Shown in pieces: positions 16,217 to 24,015 of a stretch of 26,645 nucleotides of DNA (its first letter is position 1; each line of letters begins with the position of its first letter). The translations under genes were made by a program, and so were the position numbers. The notes below the pieces were generated by a model, which worked only from the letters and a program-made list of their open reading frames with translations, did no database searches and had not been told where the DNA came from. Origin of the DNA: CAZMVY01 sp964617875 (GTDB taxonomy: Bacteria > Planctomycetota > Phycisphaerae > UBA1845 > PWPN01); NCBI GenBank assembly GCA_964617875.1, contig CAZUAI010000078.1, positions 1-26,645 of the forward strand, in the 5' to 3' direction.

Positions 16217-16361
16217 GCGGTAAGGGCGACTTATGTGATTCCGCGTGTCCGATTTTCTTGCGGGGCGTTCCTCAAGGCTGAAACCGCCGAATGCCGATTC
16301 ATTGCACGGTGGTCTATCGTAGACCATTCGGGCGTGGCATGTCCGGAACACATGGTGTTGG

Positions 16362-16688
16362 ATGTCGTCGATTCCATCGAATCTGACGGGTGCCATCCTA
16401 CAGACGACGCAAGTGCAGCAGCAGGCCGCAGGCATTCAGAAGGCCGATAGCGACGCGCGCGATTCGGCTTTTCGCAGCGAGGCCCGCATCGTGGACGAGC
16501 GGGGGGGCACGGTCTTTGCAAACGATGAGGACACTCGTGTCAATCCCGATGGCGGCGGTACCGGCGGTCAGGGCCGCGCGTTTCGGGGCGGGGCCGAGGA
16601 GACGGGTGCCCACCAGGATCAACCTACTGAGGATAAAGGGATTACGATCGACGAGACGGGGCAGATGCATGTCGATCTGGAAGCGTGA
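16362..16688 (+). CDS. Small acidic hypothetical protein, 108 residues
   Basis: No family is assigned. The N-terminal ~30 residues (MSSIPSNLTGAILQTTQVQQ) look like a Gln-rich helix. The middle is highly charged and disordered (DSDARDS, ANDEDTR), followed by a Gly-rich stretch. The last 15 residues (ITIDETGQMHVDLEA) look like a conserved tail. High GC at third positions and a balanced composition distinguish it from noncoding frames nearby. Small acidic proteins of this general plan occur in planctomycete genomes as far as I recall, but I cannot verify a specific match. It lies 151 bp after surE and 73 bp before the diguanylate cyclase, on the same strand. The ribosome binding site is weak. 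Confidence 0.65.
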   Translation: MSSIPSNLTGAILQTTQVQQQAAGIQKADSDARDSAFRSEARIVDERGGTVFANDEDTRVNPDGGGTGGQGRAFRGGAEETGAHQDQPTEDKGITIDETGQMHVDLEA

Positions 16689-16761
16689 CGGCCGACAGCC
16701 GCAAGCCCTGCTCGCCGATAGGTGATTCCGCTCCGATCGTCGGCCGATAATCCGAATCAGA

Positions 16762-18156
16762 ATGAATCGTCGAAGGGTCAGCCTCCGCCGTCTGATTATC
16801 CTGTCACTGCTTCTCACGATGCTGTCGACGGTGCTCATGTCCACGGCGGCATTCACGTATCATGCGGGTCAGCTGGCAAAGCGGGCGCGTGTTGACGGGT
16901 TGGCGCGATTGTCGGAGGGTGCGTTGATCGTGCTTCATGAGGCGTCCCGCGTGTCGGAAGAACGGCGGGAGGCGATGTGGGCGGAGCTTCGGCGGTTCCA
17001 CCCGGATCTGTCGGCGGCGTTGCTTGCCGATCGCGCGGGCACGGTCCTCTTCTCTCGTGGCGACCTCGAATTGTTCAGCAGCGCCGTGCAGACGACGCCG
17101 GGCACCGCCGTCGGCAATTTCCAGTGCTGGTGGCCCGGTGACCCGGGTGCGTCTCCGAAGGCTGCGAAGGAGCGGGTAATTGTGACGGCGCTGGCAGCAC
17201 GGCAACTGGGGACTGCCGGGGGCGACGGCGTTCTGTTGTTGGCGTTCGCGGAGCGTCCGCGGACATGGTGGGGGGCGTACGGCGTCTGGCTGGTCTCGGC
17301 AACGCTCATGGCCGTGGGCTTCGGCGGGAGCTTTCTGGGCGTCTGGGTCTGGATCAAGCACCTGGTCAGTCCGCTTCGCAGGATCTCGGAGGAGGCGCGG
17401 GCGGCGGCGGAGAGGAGCGGCACGGCAAGCGAACCGGCGGCCCATCAGGACGAGATCAGTCGGCTGGCACAGGCCTTTCGCGATATTCAGGTCAACCTTG
17501 CCGAGTGGCGGCAGCGTGCGGCCCGCCTTGAGCGAACGATGGACCGCCGGATCAGCGAACAGACCCGGCGGATCCACGAGGAGCTGAATCGTGCCGAGCG
17601 GAAGGCCTGGACCGACCCGCTGACGGGCCTGGCAAACCGGCGGCTGTTCGACGAAAAGATCGAGGACATCGTCGCGGCCGAGCGAAGCAGGGGCCACGAC
17701 ATGTCCATGGTCATCATCGATATCGACCACTTCAAGCTGGTTAATGATACGTTGGGGCACCCGGCGGGGGACGAACTGCTTCGTTTCACGGCCGAATTGC
17801 TTTCGCAGTGCCTCCGTGGCAATGACCTGGCGATTCGAATGGGCGGCGACGAGTTCCTGCTCGTGCTGCCGTCCACCTGCGCACTGGACGCGTCAAGCGT
17901 CGCCCAGCGAACGCTGGGCTTGTTCTCGCAGCGGGCCAAGCTGCTCGACGTTTCGCCGAAACCCTCGCTGAGCGCGGGTGTGGCGTCGCTGCAGGAAAGC
18001 GGGGCGACGAGCGCAGCCGAGTTGCTGCGCCTGGCGGACGAGGCCCTGTACAGCGCCAAGCGCAGCGGCAAGTGCCAGGTGGCCGTGCACGAGAAGCCGA
18101 AAGTGACGGGAACCACGATGTGGGAGCGGCGAAGGGCGGAGCGGGCGGCGAAATAG
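16762..18156 (+). CDS. Membrane diguanylate cyclase with HAMP and GGDEF domains
   Basis: The 464-residue protein makes the second messenger cyclic di-GMP from two GTP. It has a first membrane helix (about 10-31), a periplasmic sensor region of about 140 residues, and a second helix (about 172-196). A HAMP-like linker follows (HLVSPLRRISEEARAAAE), then a coiled-coil stretch and a GGDEF domain from about 283 (TDPLTGLANRRLFDE). The active-site loop is GGDEF at 361-365. The inhibitory site R-x-x-D (Arg352-Gly-Asn-Asp355) lies five residues upstream, so product feedback is likely. The metal site IDIDHFKLVND is intact. The periplasmic ligand is unknown. The ribosome binding site before the ATG is weak. 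It may share a transcript with the small acidic protein and the kinase downstream. Confidence 0.95.
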   Translation: MNRRRVSLRRLIILSLLLTMLSTVLMSTAAFTYHAGQLAKRARVDGLARLSEGALIVLHEASRVSEERREAMWAELRRFHPDLSAALLADRAGTVLFSRGDLELFSSAVQTTPGTAVGNFQCWWPGDPGASPKAAKERVIVTALAARQLGTAGGDGVLLLAFAERPRTWWGAYGVWLVSATLMAVGFGGSFLGVWVWIKHLVSPLRRISEEARAAAERSGTASEPAAHQDEISRLAQAFRDIQVNLAEWRQRAARLERTMDRRISEQTRRIHEELNRAERKAWTDPLTGLANRRLFDEKIEDIVAAERSRGHDMSMVIIDIDHFKLVNDTLGHPAGDELLRFTAELLSQCLRGNDLAIRMGGDEFLLVLPSTCALDASSVAQRTLGLFSQRAKLLDVSPKPSLSAGVASLQESGATSAAELLRLADEALYSAKRSGKCQVAVHEKPKVTGTTMWERRRAERAAK

Positions 18157-18198
18157 CCCCGTGGCTGCCGTGTGCAGCGCCCCGTCTTCTGGACTATC

Positions 18199-19071
18199 AT
18201 GACGCCGGCGATGACCGAATCCGATTCCATCCCGGCGAACAGCGTTCGATTGACGGTTGCGGGGCTCGACGTGGTTGTCGCACCCACGCAGAAGGAGCTT
18301 CGCGGCCCGATCGCCGACCTGTTCAGGTTGTTCCACGACACGCTCGGCAACCTGCCTTCGCAAAGGCGGGCGTTGGTCGGCCTGGCGGGTGTGCCGGGCA
18401 GCGGCAAATCGACGCTTGCGGCGTTGCTGGAGTACCTCGGGATGCGCCAGGCGTTGCCCCTGCCGACGGCCGCCGTGTCGATCGACGGCTGGCACTGGCC
18501 CAACGCGACGCTCGACGCCATGACGACCGTGGGCCCGGACGGCCAGTCGGTGTCGATGCGAACGCGCAAGGGTTCGCCCGGCTCCTTCGATGTCGGCGGG
18601 ATTGTCGATGCGATCGGCCTTCTGCGGGACGCCTACATGCCCGCGCGGTTGCCGGTGTACGATCGGCGGCGGCATGAGGCGGTACCTGCGGCCCACGTCG
18701 TGGCGCCCGGGGTGCGGCTGATCGTGCTGGAGGGCAACTACGTCCTGTGCCGGGACGAGCCCTGGCGGTTGGTGGCCGAGCAACTGGACCTCGCCGTGTA
18801 CGTCGAGGCGGATCCGGCGGTCTGCCGTGAGGCGGTGATCGGCCGGCACATCATCGGGGGCCTGTCGCGGCAGGAGGCGATTCGCAAGTACGAGACGAAC
18901 GATGCCCTCAATGCGGAGGTGGTTGCGGCCTCGAAGCGATTCGCCGACGTCATCATTCACACGGACGCGGACCGCCGGCTGACGGGCGTCGAGGTCCTAC
19001 GCCGCCGGGCCAGCGGCGCCGCCCGGTCGTGCCGCCTCCCAGCCGTCGGCTACGGCGATCCGCCTGGATAA
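18199..19071 (+). CDS. P-loop kinase of the YggC/uridine kinase-like family
   Basis: The 290-residue product is a P-loop phosphotransferase for a small molecule such as a nucleoside, sugar or pantothenate-like substrate. The Walker A motif is GVPGSGKST (about 60 residues in). A substrate-binding strand follows (AAVSIDGWHW), then RTRKGSPGSFDV, PVYDRRRHEAVP and VLEGNYVL, all typical of the YggC/fructokinase-like branch of the phosphoribulokinase/uridine kinase superfamily. The exact substrate cannot be read. The start is uncertain: ATG at 18199 or 18211, or GTG at 18172; none has a good ribosome binding site. It begins 42 bp after the diguanylate cyclase. Its last 75 bp overlap the convergent M48 protease gene. 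Confidence 0.85.
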   Translation: MTPAMTESDSIPANSVRLTVAGLDVVVAPTQKELRGPIADLFRLFHDTLGNLPSQRRALVGLAGVPGSGKSTLAALLEYLGMRQALPLPTAAVSIDGWHWPNATLDAMTTVGPDGQSVSMRTRKGSPGSFDVGGIVDAIGLLRDAYMPARLPVYDRRRHEAVPAAHVVAPGVRLIVLEGNYVLCRDEPWRLVAEQLDLAVYVEADPAVCREAVIGRHIIGGLSRQEAIRKYETNDALNAEVVAASKRFADVIIHTDADRRLTGVEVLRRRASGAARSCRLPAVGYGDPPG

Positions 19072-20127
19072 CGCCGGGTGGTCGTGGAACAGGATCTCGA
19101 TCCACCGGGGCGGGTCCGGGTCGGCCAGGTTCATCTCACCGAGCTTGTGGAACGCGGAGCGGTAGGCGACGGGGTCGCCTGTACGCCGGAGTGCTTCGGC
19201 GTCGCACTGCCGCTCAAAGCGTCGCAGGATCGCGTTGCCGAGCGGCATCAGAGCATACGAAAGTACCGAGGCCGCGATAACCACAGCCGGGAAGGCGGCG
19301 ACGGCCTGTGGCCACAGCAGCGGGTCGGCCGATTCGTACGGGCGGAGCACGACGGCGATGACCGCGACCACGATGGTGCTCATCATGGCCGACAGGCCGA
19401 TGCCCTTGAGGATGTGGCCATGGAGGTGGTGGCCGAGTTCATGGGCGAAGACGACGCCGATCTCTTCCTCTGTGAACGCGTCCAGCAGCGTGTCGGACAG
19501 GTACACCCGGCGTGTGTTGCCAAGGCCGACGAGCATGGCGTTGGCCTTCTTGGTGTCCTTCGAGAGCCCGAGGCGAAAGATGCCGCGGATCGTCAGGGCC
19601 GTTCCCCGGGTGAGATTCGTGAATCGTTCGTGCAGCGCGGCACGGTCCAGCGGCTCCGACTTGTAGAACAGAGGCAGGATCAGTACGGGGAACAGCTTTG
19701 CCAGCCCGACGGAGAGCCCAAGCCACCCCGCCCACACCCACAGCCACCACAACCGGCCGCCGTACCACAGGGCCGCGTACAGGCCCCCGACCAGGATCGC
19801 GCCGAAAACCAGGGCGAGCAGCCATTCCTTCAACAGGCGGACAATCCATGCGCCGACGGTCTGGTTGCTGAGGTTGTAGGCGTGTTCAAGCCGAAACTCG
19901 GTGTGGTAGCTGAGCGGGAGCGACAATAACTCGAAGCCGACGAAGAAGACCGTCCCGACGAGGGCAAGTCCAAGCCATCGCCAGGACGTCCATCCCGCGA
20001 TGACATCGACCACATGCCCCCGCCCCCAGACCCAGACGGCGGCATAGGCCAGCAGCAGCACCAAGGTAGCAATGCGGATGGCGACCTTCTGCCGTTCGTA
20101 TCGTCGGGCATTCTCAATGTCGGTCAT
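18997..20127 (-). CDS. M48-family membrane metalloprotease (Ste24/CAAX protease-like)
   Basis: The 376-residue protein is a zinc protease embedded in the membrane. Several N-terminal helices precede the catalytic motif His229-Glu-Leu-Gly-His233, followed by another helix pair and the third-ligand region FERQCDAEAL. This layout, with the soluble metal site facing the cytoplasm, matches Ste24-type M48A peptidases. Bacterial members are thought to work in membrane protein quality control. The start MTDIENARRYERQ was chosen because upstream in-frame residues look noncoding; the ribosome binding site is weak. The gene lies 151 bp downstream of the sulfatase on the same strand and may be cotranscribed. 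Its 3' end overlaps the kinase gene by 75 bp. Confidence 0.92.
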   Translation of the reverse strand: MTDIENARRYERQKVAIRIATLVLLLAYAAVWVWGRGHVVDVIAGWTSWRWLGLALVGTVFFVGFELLSLPLSYHTEFRLEHAYNLSNQTVGAWIVRLLKEWLLALVFGAILVGGLYAALWYGGRLWWLWVWAGWLGLSVGLAKLFPVLILPLFYKSEPLDRAALHERFTNLTRGTALTIRGIFRLGLSKDTKKANAMLVGLGNTRRVYLSDTLLDAFTEEEIGVVFAHELGHHLHGHILKGIGLSAMMSTIVVAVIAVVLRPYESADPLLWPQAVAAFPAVVIAASVLSYALMPLGNAILRRFERQCDAEALRRTGDPVAYRSAFHKLGEMNLADPDPPRWIEILFHDHPALSRRIAVADGWEAARPGGAAGPAA

Positions 20128-20278
20128 GCCGCGTATGGTAGTCGCCGACCGGAGATCAGCCAAGCGAGAAGGCTCCTGACACGCGGGATTGTGCTGCGGG
20201 AGCAGCCGCTTCCCTTGCGCGAGCACGGCAACAAGAGCGGTACCGCGAAGCCGTCCGGCACCTGCCCGCAAGAAGGTC

Positions 20279-22042
20279 TCAACGAGCCAACAACCGCAAC
20301 TCCAGCAACCGGACCTCCATTGCCTGTTTGCCGGGCACCTTGAGGGCGCGGAACGTCAGTGGACCGCGGCCTTGCGGCAACGCCATTGAGCCAATCCGCC
20401 ACGGTCTGAAGTCCTTGACATATGATTCATGCTGCCGGGGAACGCGATCGTTCTCCGCGCCGAGGAGCGGTGGATCGTGGGCCTCTCGCAGCGTCGCCTC
20501 GATCCGGCTGCCGTAGAAGCTCAGCTCGACCGTTGCGCCCACGTCGTCCGGCGGGCAGGCATAGTACACGGTGGCGTCGTACTCGCCGGCCGTGAGCACC
20601 TCGATGTCCCACGTGATCGAGTCGGCGGTGCTTTTGAAGTCCTTGAAATAGGAGCAGTTCGGAGCCGGGGCGCTTCGCCGGACTCCGCCGTGCGGTACGC
20701 CGTCGCGGGCCGGCAGCGGCGTGAGACGGCACTGCGGGTGGCCGACCGGGAACGGCCGATCGTCCTTCGCCAGGGCGGGCAGAAGCTCCTGCTTCCATGC
20801 TGCGACCGCCGCTCGCAGGCGCCCGGCGACATCCGGCTGATTCTGCGAGACGTCGCGCTGCTGGCCCGGGTCGGCCTGCATGTCGAACAGGCGGCCGGTG
20901 TCGTCGAGGCGGTATCGCTGCGTCCGAACGCTGACCTTTCCGGCCCAGTGCGAAAACAGCATGCGGTCGGGCCAGTTCGTCGGGGCCGGCCCATCGGCGA
21001 GCAACGGCTTGAGGCTGATGCCGTCGAGCGGCTTGCTCCCGACGCGCGGAATGCCGGCCAGGTCCGTCAGCGTCGGCAGCAGGTCGATCGCCCCGGCGAT
21101 CTGCGGGATGTGCCTGCCTGCCGGGAGATGCCCCGCCCAGCGAATGAAGAACGGCGAGCGGACGCCGCCCTCGTCCGTCGAACCCTTGCGGCCCTTCATG
21201 CCGTCGTTCCATCGCCAGCCGTTCGGGCCGTTGTCGCTGAAGTAGATGATGATCGTCCGCTCGGCCAGCTTCAGTTCATCCAGTTTCTTGAGGACACGGC
21301 CGACGTTCCAGTCGATGTTCTCGCACATGGCGAGGGCGGCGCGGGTGTGGGCGACGTCCTCATCCTTTGGGCGTTCGGCCCGCAGGGTCAACCCGCGTGC
21401 GGCGAACTTCTGCCAGAAGCGATCCGGCACCTGCATGGGCGAGTGCGGCGTGTTGAACGGCACATAGCAGAAAAACGGCCGGGCCTTGTTCTGTTCGATG
21501 AACGCGATCGCGTGGTCGGTCAGGTCGTCGATGATATAGCCCTTCCCGCGGGTGGGCGTTCCGTTGTGATCGAGCGGCGGGTCGAAGTACGTGCCCCAAT
21601 GGCCGGACGTGAACCCGTAGTACTCATCGAAGCCCCGGGCATTGGGGTGATACGGGAATTGCGATCCGTTGTGCCACTTGCCGAAGGCCCCGGTGGCGTA
21701 GCCGGCGGCCTTGAAGGCTTCGGCGACCGTGCTTTCGTCGAGGTTCAGCCGTTCGCCGCCGGTCGATGTGCTGTGGACCCCGCCGCGGGGATGGTAGCGG
21801 CCGGTGAGGAACTCCGCCCGCGTCGGCGAGCAGACGGGGCAGACGAAGAAGCGGTCGAATGTCACACCGCCGGCCGCCAGCGAGTCGATGTTCGGCGTTG
21901 CAAGGTTCGTGTTTCCGTTGACGCGGAGGTCGCCCCAGCCCTGGTCGTCGGCAAGGATGACAACCACGTTGGGCCGCTCCGCCACCGGGACGGACGCCCC
22001 GGACCACGACGCCACGAAGACGAGCAATGCCAATCCCGCCAT
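20279..22042 (-). CDS. Exported formylglycine sulfatase with a C-terminal accessory domain
   Basis: The 587-residue enzyme hydrolyses sulfate esters, probably on a polysaccharide. The ATG follows GGGAGG with 6 bases between, and a signal peptide (MAGLALLVFVASWSGAS) follows. Asp32-Asp33 (LADDQGWGD) bind calcium. Cys71 in CSPTR is the residue oxidised to formylglycine by a separate maturase, not seen here. GKWHNG and FSDNGPNGW provide further active-site residues. The catalytic domain ends near 455. From about 475 a beta-rich domain (YFKDFKSTADSITWDIEV) resembles a carbohydrate-binding or DUF5077-like module. An extended -10-like element (TGG then TATGGT, minus strand, 22075-22083) may be its promoter. 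The exact substrate is unknown. The M48 protease gene follows. Confidence 0.94.
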   Translation of the reverse strand: MAGLALLVFVASWSGASVPVAERPNVVVILADDQGWGDLRVNGNTNLATPNIDSLAAGGVTFDRFFVCPVCSPTRAEFLTGRYHPRGGVHSTSTGGERLNLDESTVAEAFKAAGYATGAFGKWHNGSQFPYHPNARGFDEYYGFTSGHWGTYFDPPLDHNGTPTRGKGYIIDDLTDHAIAFIEQNKARPFFCYVPFNTPHSPMQVPDRFWQKFAARGLTLRAERPKDEDVAHTRAALAMCENIDWNVGRVLKKLDELKLAERTIIIYFSDNGPNGWRWNDGMKGRKGSTDEGGVRSPFFIRWAGHLPAGRHIPQIAGAIDLLPTLTDLAGIPRVGSKPLDGISLKPLLADGPAPTNWPDRMLFSHWAGKVSVRTQRYRLDDTGRLFDMQADPGQQRDVSQNQPDVAGRLRAAVAAWKQELLPALAKDDRPFPVGHPQCRLTPLPARDGVPHGGVRRSAPAPNCSYFKDFKSTADSITWDIEVLTAGEYDATVYYACPPDDVGATVELSFYGSRIEATLREAHDPPLLGAENDRVPRQHESYVKDFRPWRIGSMALPQGRGPLTFRALKVPGKQAMEVRLLELRLLAR

Positions 22043-22151
22043 TATGATCCTCCCTGTCCCGGCAAGTCGGCTTGACCATACCACCTGTGATCGGCGGCGT
22101 CGAGGACCGACGACAATGGGCGGCCCGGCGGGATGCCGGTATGACACTGTG

Positions 22152-22310
22152 CTGAGACTGTTGAGCCCGGTCTCTCGCAAGGCCCTGATCGAGTACTACA
22201 CGGAGATCTTCAACGCCTTGCCCGAGGCCGAGGGCCTGTTCATCGAATCGGCCGACCCGCGGATCGAGCGGACGGGGGCCCGCGAGCACCTGAACAGGAA
22301 GAAGCCGTGA
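22152..22310 (+). pseudogene. Fragment of a decayed gene
   Basis: About 50 codons in one plus-strand frame have nearly all third positions G or C and read like an ordinary soluble protein (SRKALIEYYTEIFNALPEAE, then GLFIESAD). The phrase recalls barrel strands of glycoside hydrolase-type proteins, but the parent family is not established. No start codon with a ribosome binding site precedes it, and upstream sequence in this frame is the antisense of the sulfatase start region. It ends at a TGA that directly abuts a palindromic repeat. A truncated remnant is the best explanation; chance is possible. Confidence 0.42.
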
Positions 22311-22311
22311 A

Positions 22312-22359
22312 CTCCTTCCTCCTCTCTCTTCAGGGGAGAGGGACGGGGCGAGGGTAACC
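22312..22359 (+). repeat. Palindromic intergenic repeat, copy 1
   Basis: The core CCTCTC (22321-22326) and GAGAGG (22336-22341) form a hairpin around a TCTTCAGGG loop. A G-rich tail follows, ending GTAACC. It begins one base after a TGA codon (22308-22310). It matches copy 2 (23973-24015) in inverted orientation, with several mismatches and a small insertion. This type of CCCTCTCCCTTCAG-like palindrome is familiar as a dispersed intergenic repeat in many bacteria. Confidence 0.75.
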
Positions 22360-22425
22360 GTATACTCTCTCGGTACGCAGCAATCGATATGCCGAGCCCT
22401 CCGGCCCCTCGCTTGTGCCGCGGGT

Positions 22426-23841
22426 TCAACGGGCGTTCGCCGGCGCTTCGGGTGCAGCCAGCCACTTGTCGATGTTCGCGATCGTCCACGGTTCGCGCTG
22501 CTTGCGGGCAAGCATCTTGTTTGCCTCGTCGTCGTTCTCGAAACGCTCCGCCTGCGGATCCCAGCGGAGCTTGCGGCCGAGTTGCAGGGCGATGTTGCCA
22601 ATGTGGGCGATGCTGATCGTGCGGTGGCCGGTTTCGGCGGGGGCGTAGCACGGCTTGCGCGACTTGACGCAATCGAGGAAGTTGCGGTGCTCGTCGCCCT
22701 TGCCGCCGTCGGTGCTGGCGACGATCTCGCTCGGACGGTACAGGTGTGTCTCGTTGGGGCCGATCTTTGACTCGAGGATCTTCGGGTCGCTCGCCTGGAG
22801 CGGGGCACGCCAGCCGTCGAAGCCGATCCAGCCGTCCGTGCCTTCGAAGCGGATGCCCGGCCCCTTGCTCACGACGTTCAGCGTCACGCCGTTTGCATAG
22901 CGGTAGTGCAGGTCGAACTCCTCGGCCGTGTTGAACAGCTCGCTCCGCGGCGGGAACCTGCCCGTACCCTCGACCTCGACGGGTCCGGTGTCTTCCGTGT
23001 CGTTGCCCCACTGGGCGAGGTCGATCAGATGCGCTCCCCAGTCGGTCAGCCGACCGCCCGAGTAGTCGAGGTTCCACCGGAAGCTGCCGTGGCAGCGGGC
23101 GGGGCAGTAGGGGGCCAGGGGGGCCTGCCCGAGCCACATCTCGTAGTTGAAGCCCTTCGGCACGGGCGCAGGCTTGCGGTCGTTGAAGTTCTCGCCGCGG
23201 GTCTCGTTGCAACAGGGCAGCGAAACGCGGATGTGCCGCAGCTTGCCGATTCGTCCGTTGCGGACAAGTTCGCACAGGCGGATGTACGTGTCGATCGACC
23301 GGTTTTCCGAGGCCGTCTGAAAAATGCGGCCGGTCTGTCTGATCGCATGGCACAGGGCACGGCCCTCGGCGATGGTCAGCGTAAGCGGTTTTTCGCAGAT
23401 GACGTCCTTGCCGGCCCGGGCGGCCATAATCGACGGGATGACGTGCCAGTGATCGGGCGTGCAGTTGGCGACGACGTCGATGTCCTTGCGGCCGATCAAC
23501 GTGCGAAAGTCGCCGTACGTCGCGCAAGTCTTGTAGTCGGCCTTGCCGAGCGCGGCCGAGTAGTGCGCATCGACCTTGGCCCGGGCGCCCTGGCAGCGTG
23601 CATCGTCCACGTCGCAGACGGCAACGACCTGGGCGTCGGCGTAGCGGAAGATCTGCACGAGGTTCCAGTCGGTTCCATGCGGGCCGCAGCCGATGAGGCC
23701 GTAGATGATGCGGTTGCTCGGGGCGACAGTGCCGGCCAGGCCGAGCGCAGACGAACGCACGAAGTACGGCAGGGCGGTGATGCCGGTCGCCGCCGTGCCT
23801 TTGAGAAACTGCCGCCGGGATAGCCGCGTCTTTCGCGCCAT
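22426..23841 (-). CDS. Tat-exported Gfo/Idh/MocA family oxidoreductase
   Basis: The 471-residue protein is a probable NAD(P)-dependent sugar or polyol dehydrogenase. The start was set at the ATG that follows GGAGG with 8 bases between; a longer frame lacks such a site. A twin-arginine signal is present (LSRRQFLKG, residues 7-15) with a hydrophobic stretch after it, so the folded, cofactor-loaded enzyme should be exported. The Rossmann motif is IGCGPHG (50-56). The catalytic Glu150-Lys-Pro152 motif (VICEKPLTLT) is intact. The C-terminal substrate domain contains GGRLTDWGAHLIDLAQW. This subfamily is abundant in planctomycetes and often lies near sulfatases. A pair of inverted palindromic repeats flanks the gene. 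The substrate is unknown. Confidence 0.94.
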   Translation of the reverse strand: MARKTRLSRRQFLKGTAATGITALPYFVRSSALGLAGTVAPSNRIIYGLIGCGPHGTDWNLVQIFRYADAQVVAVCDVDDARCQGARAKVDAHYSAALGKADYKTCATYGDFRTLIGRKDIDVVANCTPDHWHVIPSIMAARAGKDVICEKPLTLTIAEGRALCHAIRQTGRIFQTASENRSIDTYIRLCELVRNGRIGKLRHIRVSLPCCNETRGENFNDRKPAPVPKGFNYEMWLGQAPLAPYCPARCHGSFRWNLDYSGGRLTDWGAHLIDLAQWGNDTEDTGPVEVEGTGRFPPRSELFNTAEEFDLHYRYANGVTLNVVSKGPGIRFEGTDGWIGFDGWRAPLQASDPKILESKIGPNETHLYRPSEIVASTDGGKGDEHRNFLDCVKSRKPCYAPAETGHRTISIAHIGNIALQLGRKLRWDPQAERFENDDEANKMLARKQREPWTIANIDKWLAAPEAPANAR

Positions 23842-23919
23842 GGCGCAGACCTCCACCGGATTCGCTGTCGCCGCCGACGTCTGCCGCGTTTCGATCGCCA
23901 TGCGTGGCGGATGGCAGAT

Positions 23920-23948
23920 ACTGTATGTGGTGCGTCGCGCAGGAACAA
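23920..23948 (-). promoter_or_regulatory. Possible sigma70-like promoter of the oxidoreductase gene
   Basis: On the minus strand TTGTTC (23948-23943) and TACAGT (23925-23920) are 17 bases apart. The -10 box matches 4 of 6 and the -35 box 3 of 6 consensus positions. The leader would be about 70 bases before the ATG at 23841. It is a weak pattern match. Confidence 0.32.
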
Positions 23949-23972
23949 GCCGTACCGGTGGGCGAGGGGAGC

Positions 23973-24015
23973 GGTCACGCTCACCCCCTTCCCTCTCCTC
24001 TGAAGGGAGAGGGAG
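23973..24015 (-). repeat. Palindromic intergenic repeat, copy 2 (inverted)
   Basis: On the minus strand the element reads CTCCCTCTCCCTTCAGAGG, then GAGAGGG, then a G-rich tail ending GTGACC. CCTCTCC (23992-23998) pairs with GGAGAGG (24006-24012). It directly follows the TGA stop of the BNR_4 gene (24016-24018). Copy 1 at 22312-22359 has the same relation to a TGA but faces the opposite way. As an RNA hairpin after the operon it could act as a terminator or stabilise the 3' end. Confidence 0.78.

Noticed and set aside
22312..24015. The repeat pair as ends of a composite transposon carrying the oxidoreductase gene
   Set aside because: The elements are short, diverged hairpins with no transposase gene and no visible target duplication. 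They fit a dispersed intergenic palindrome better.
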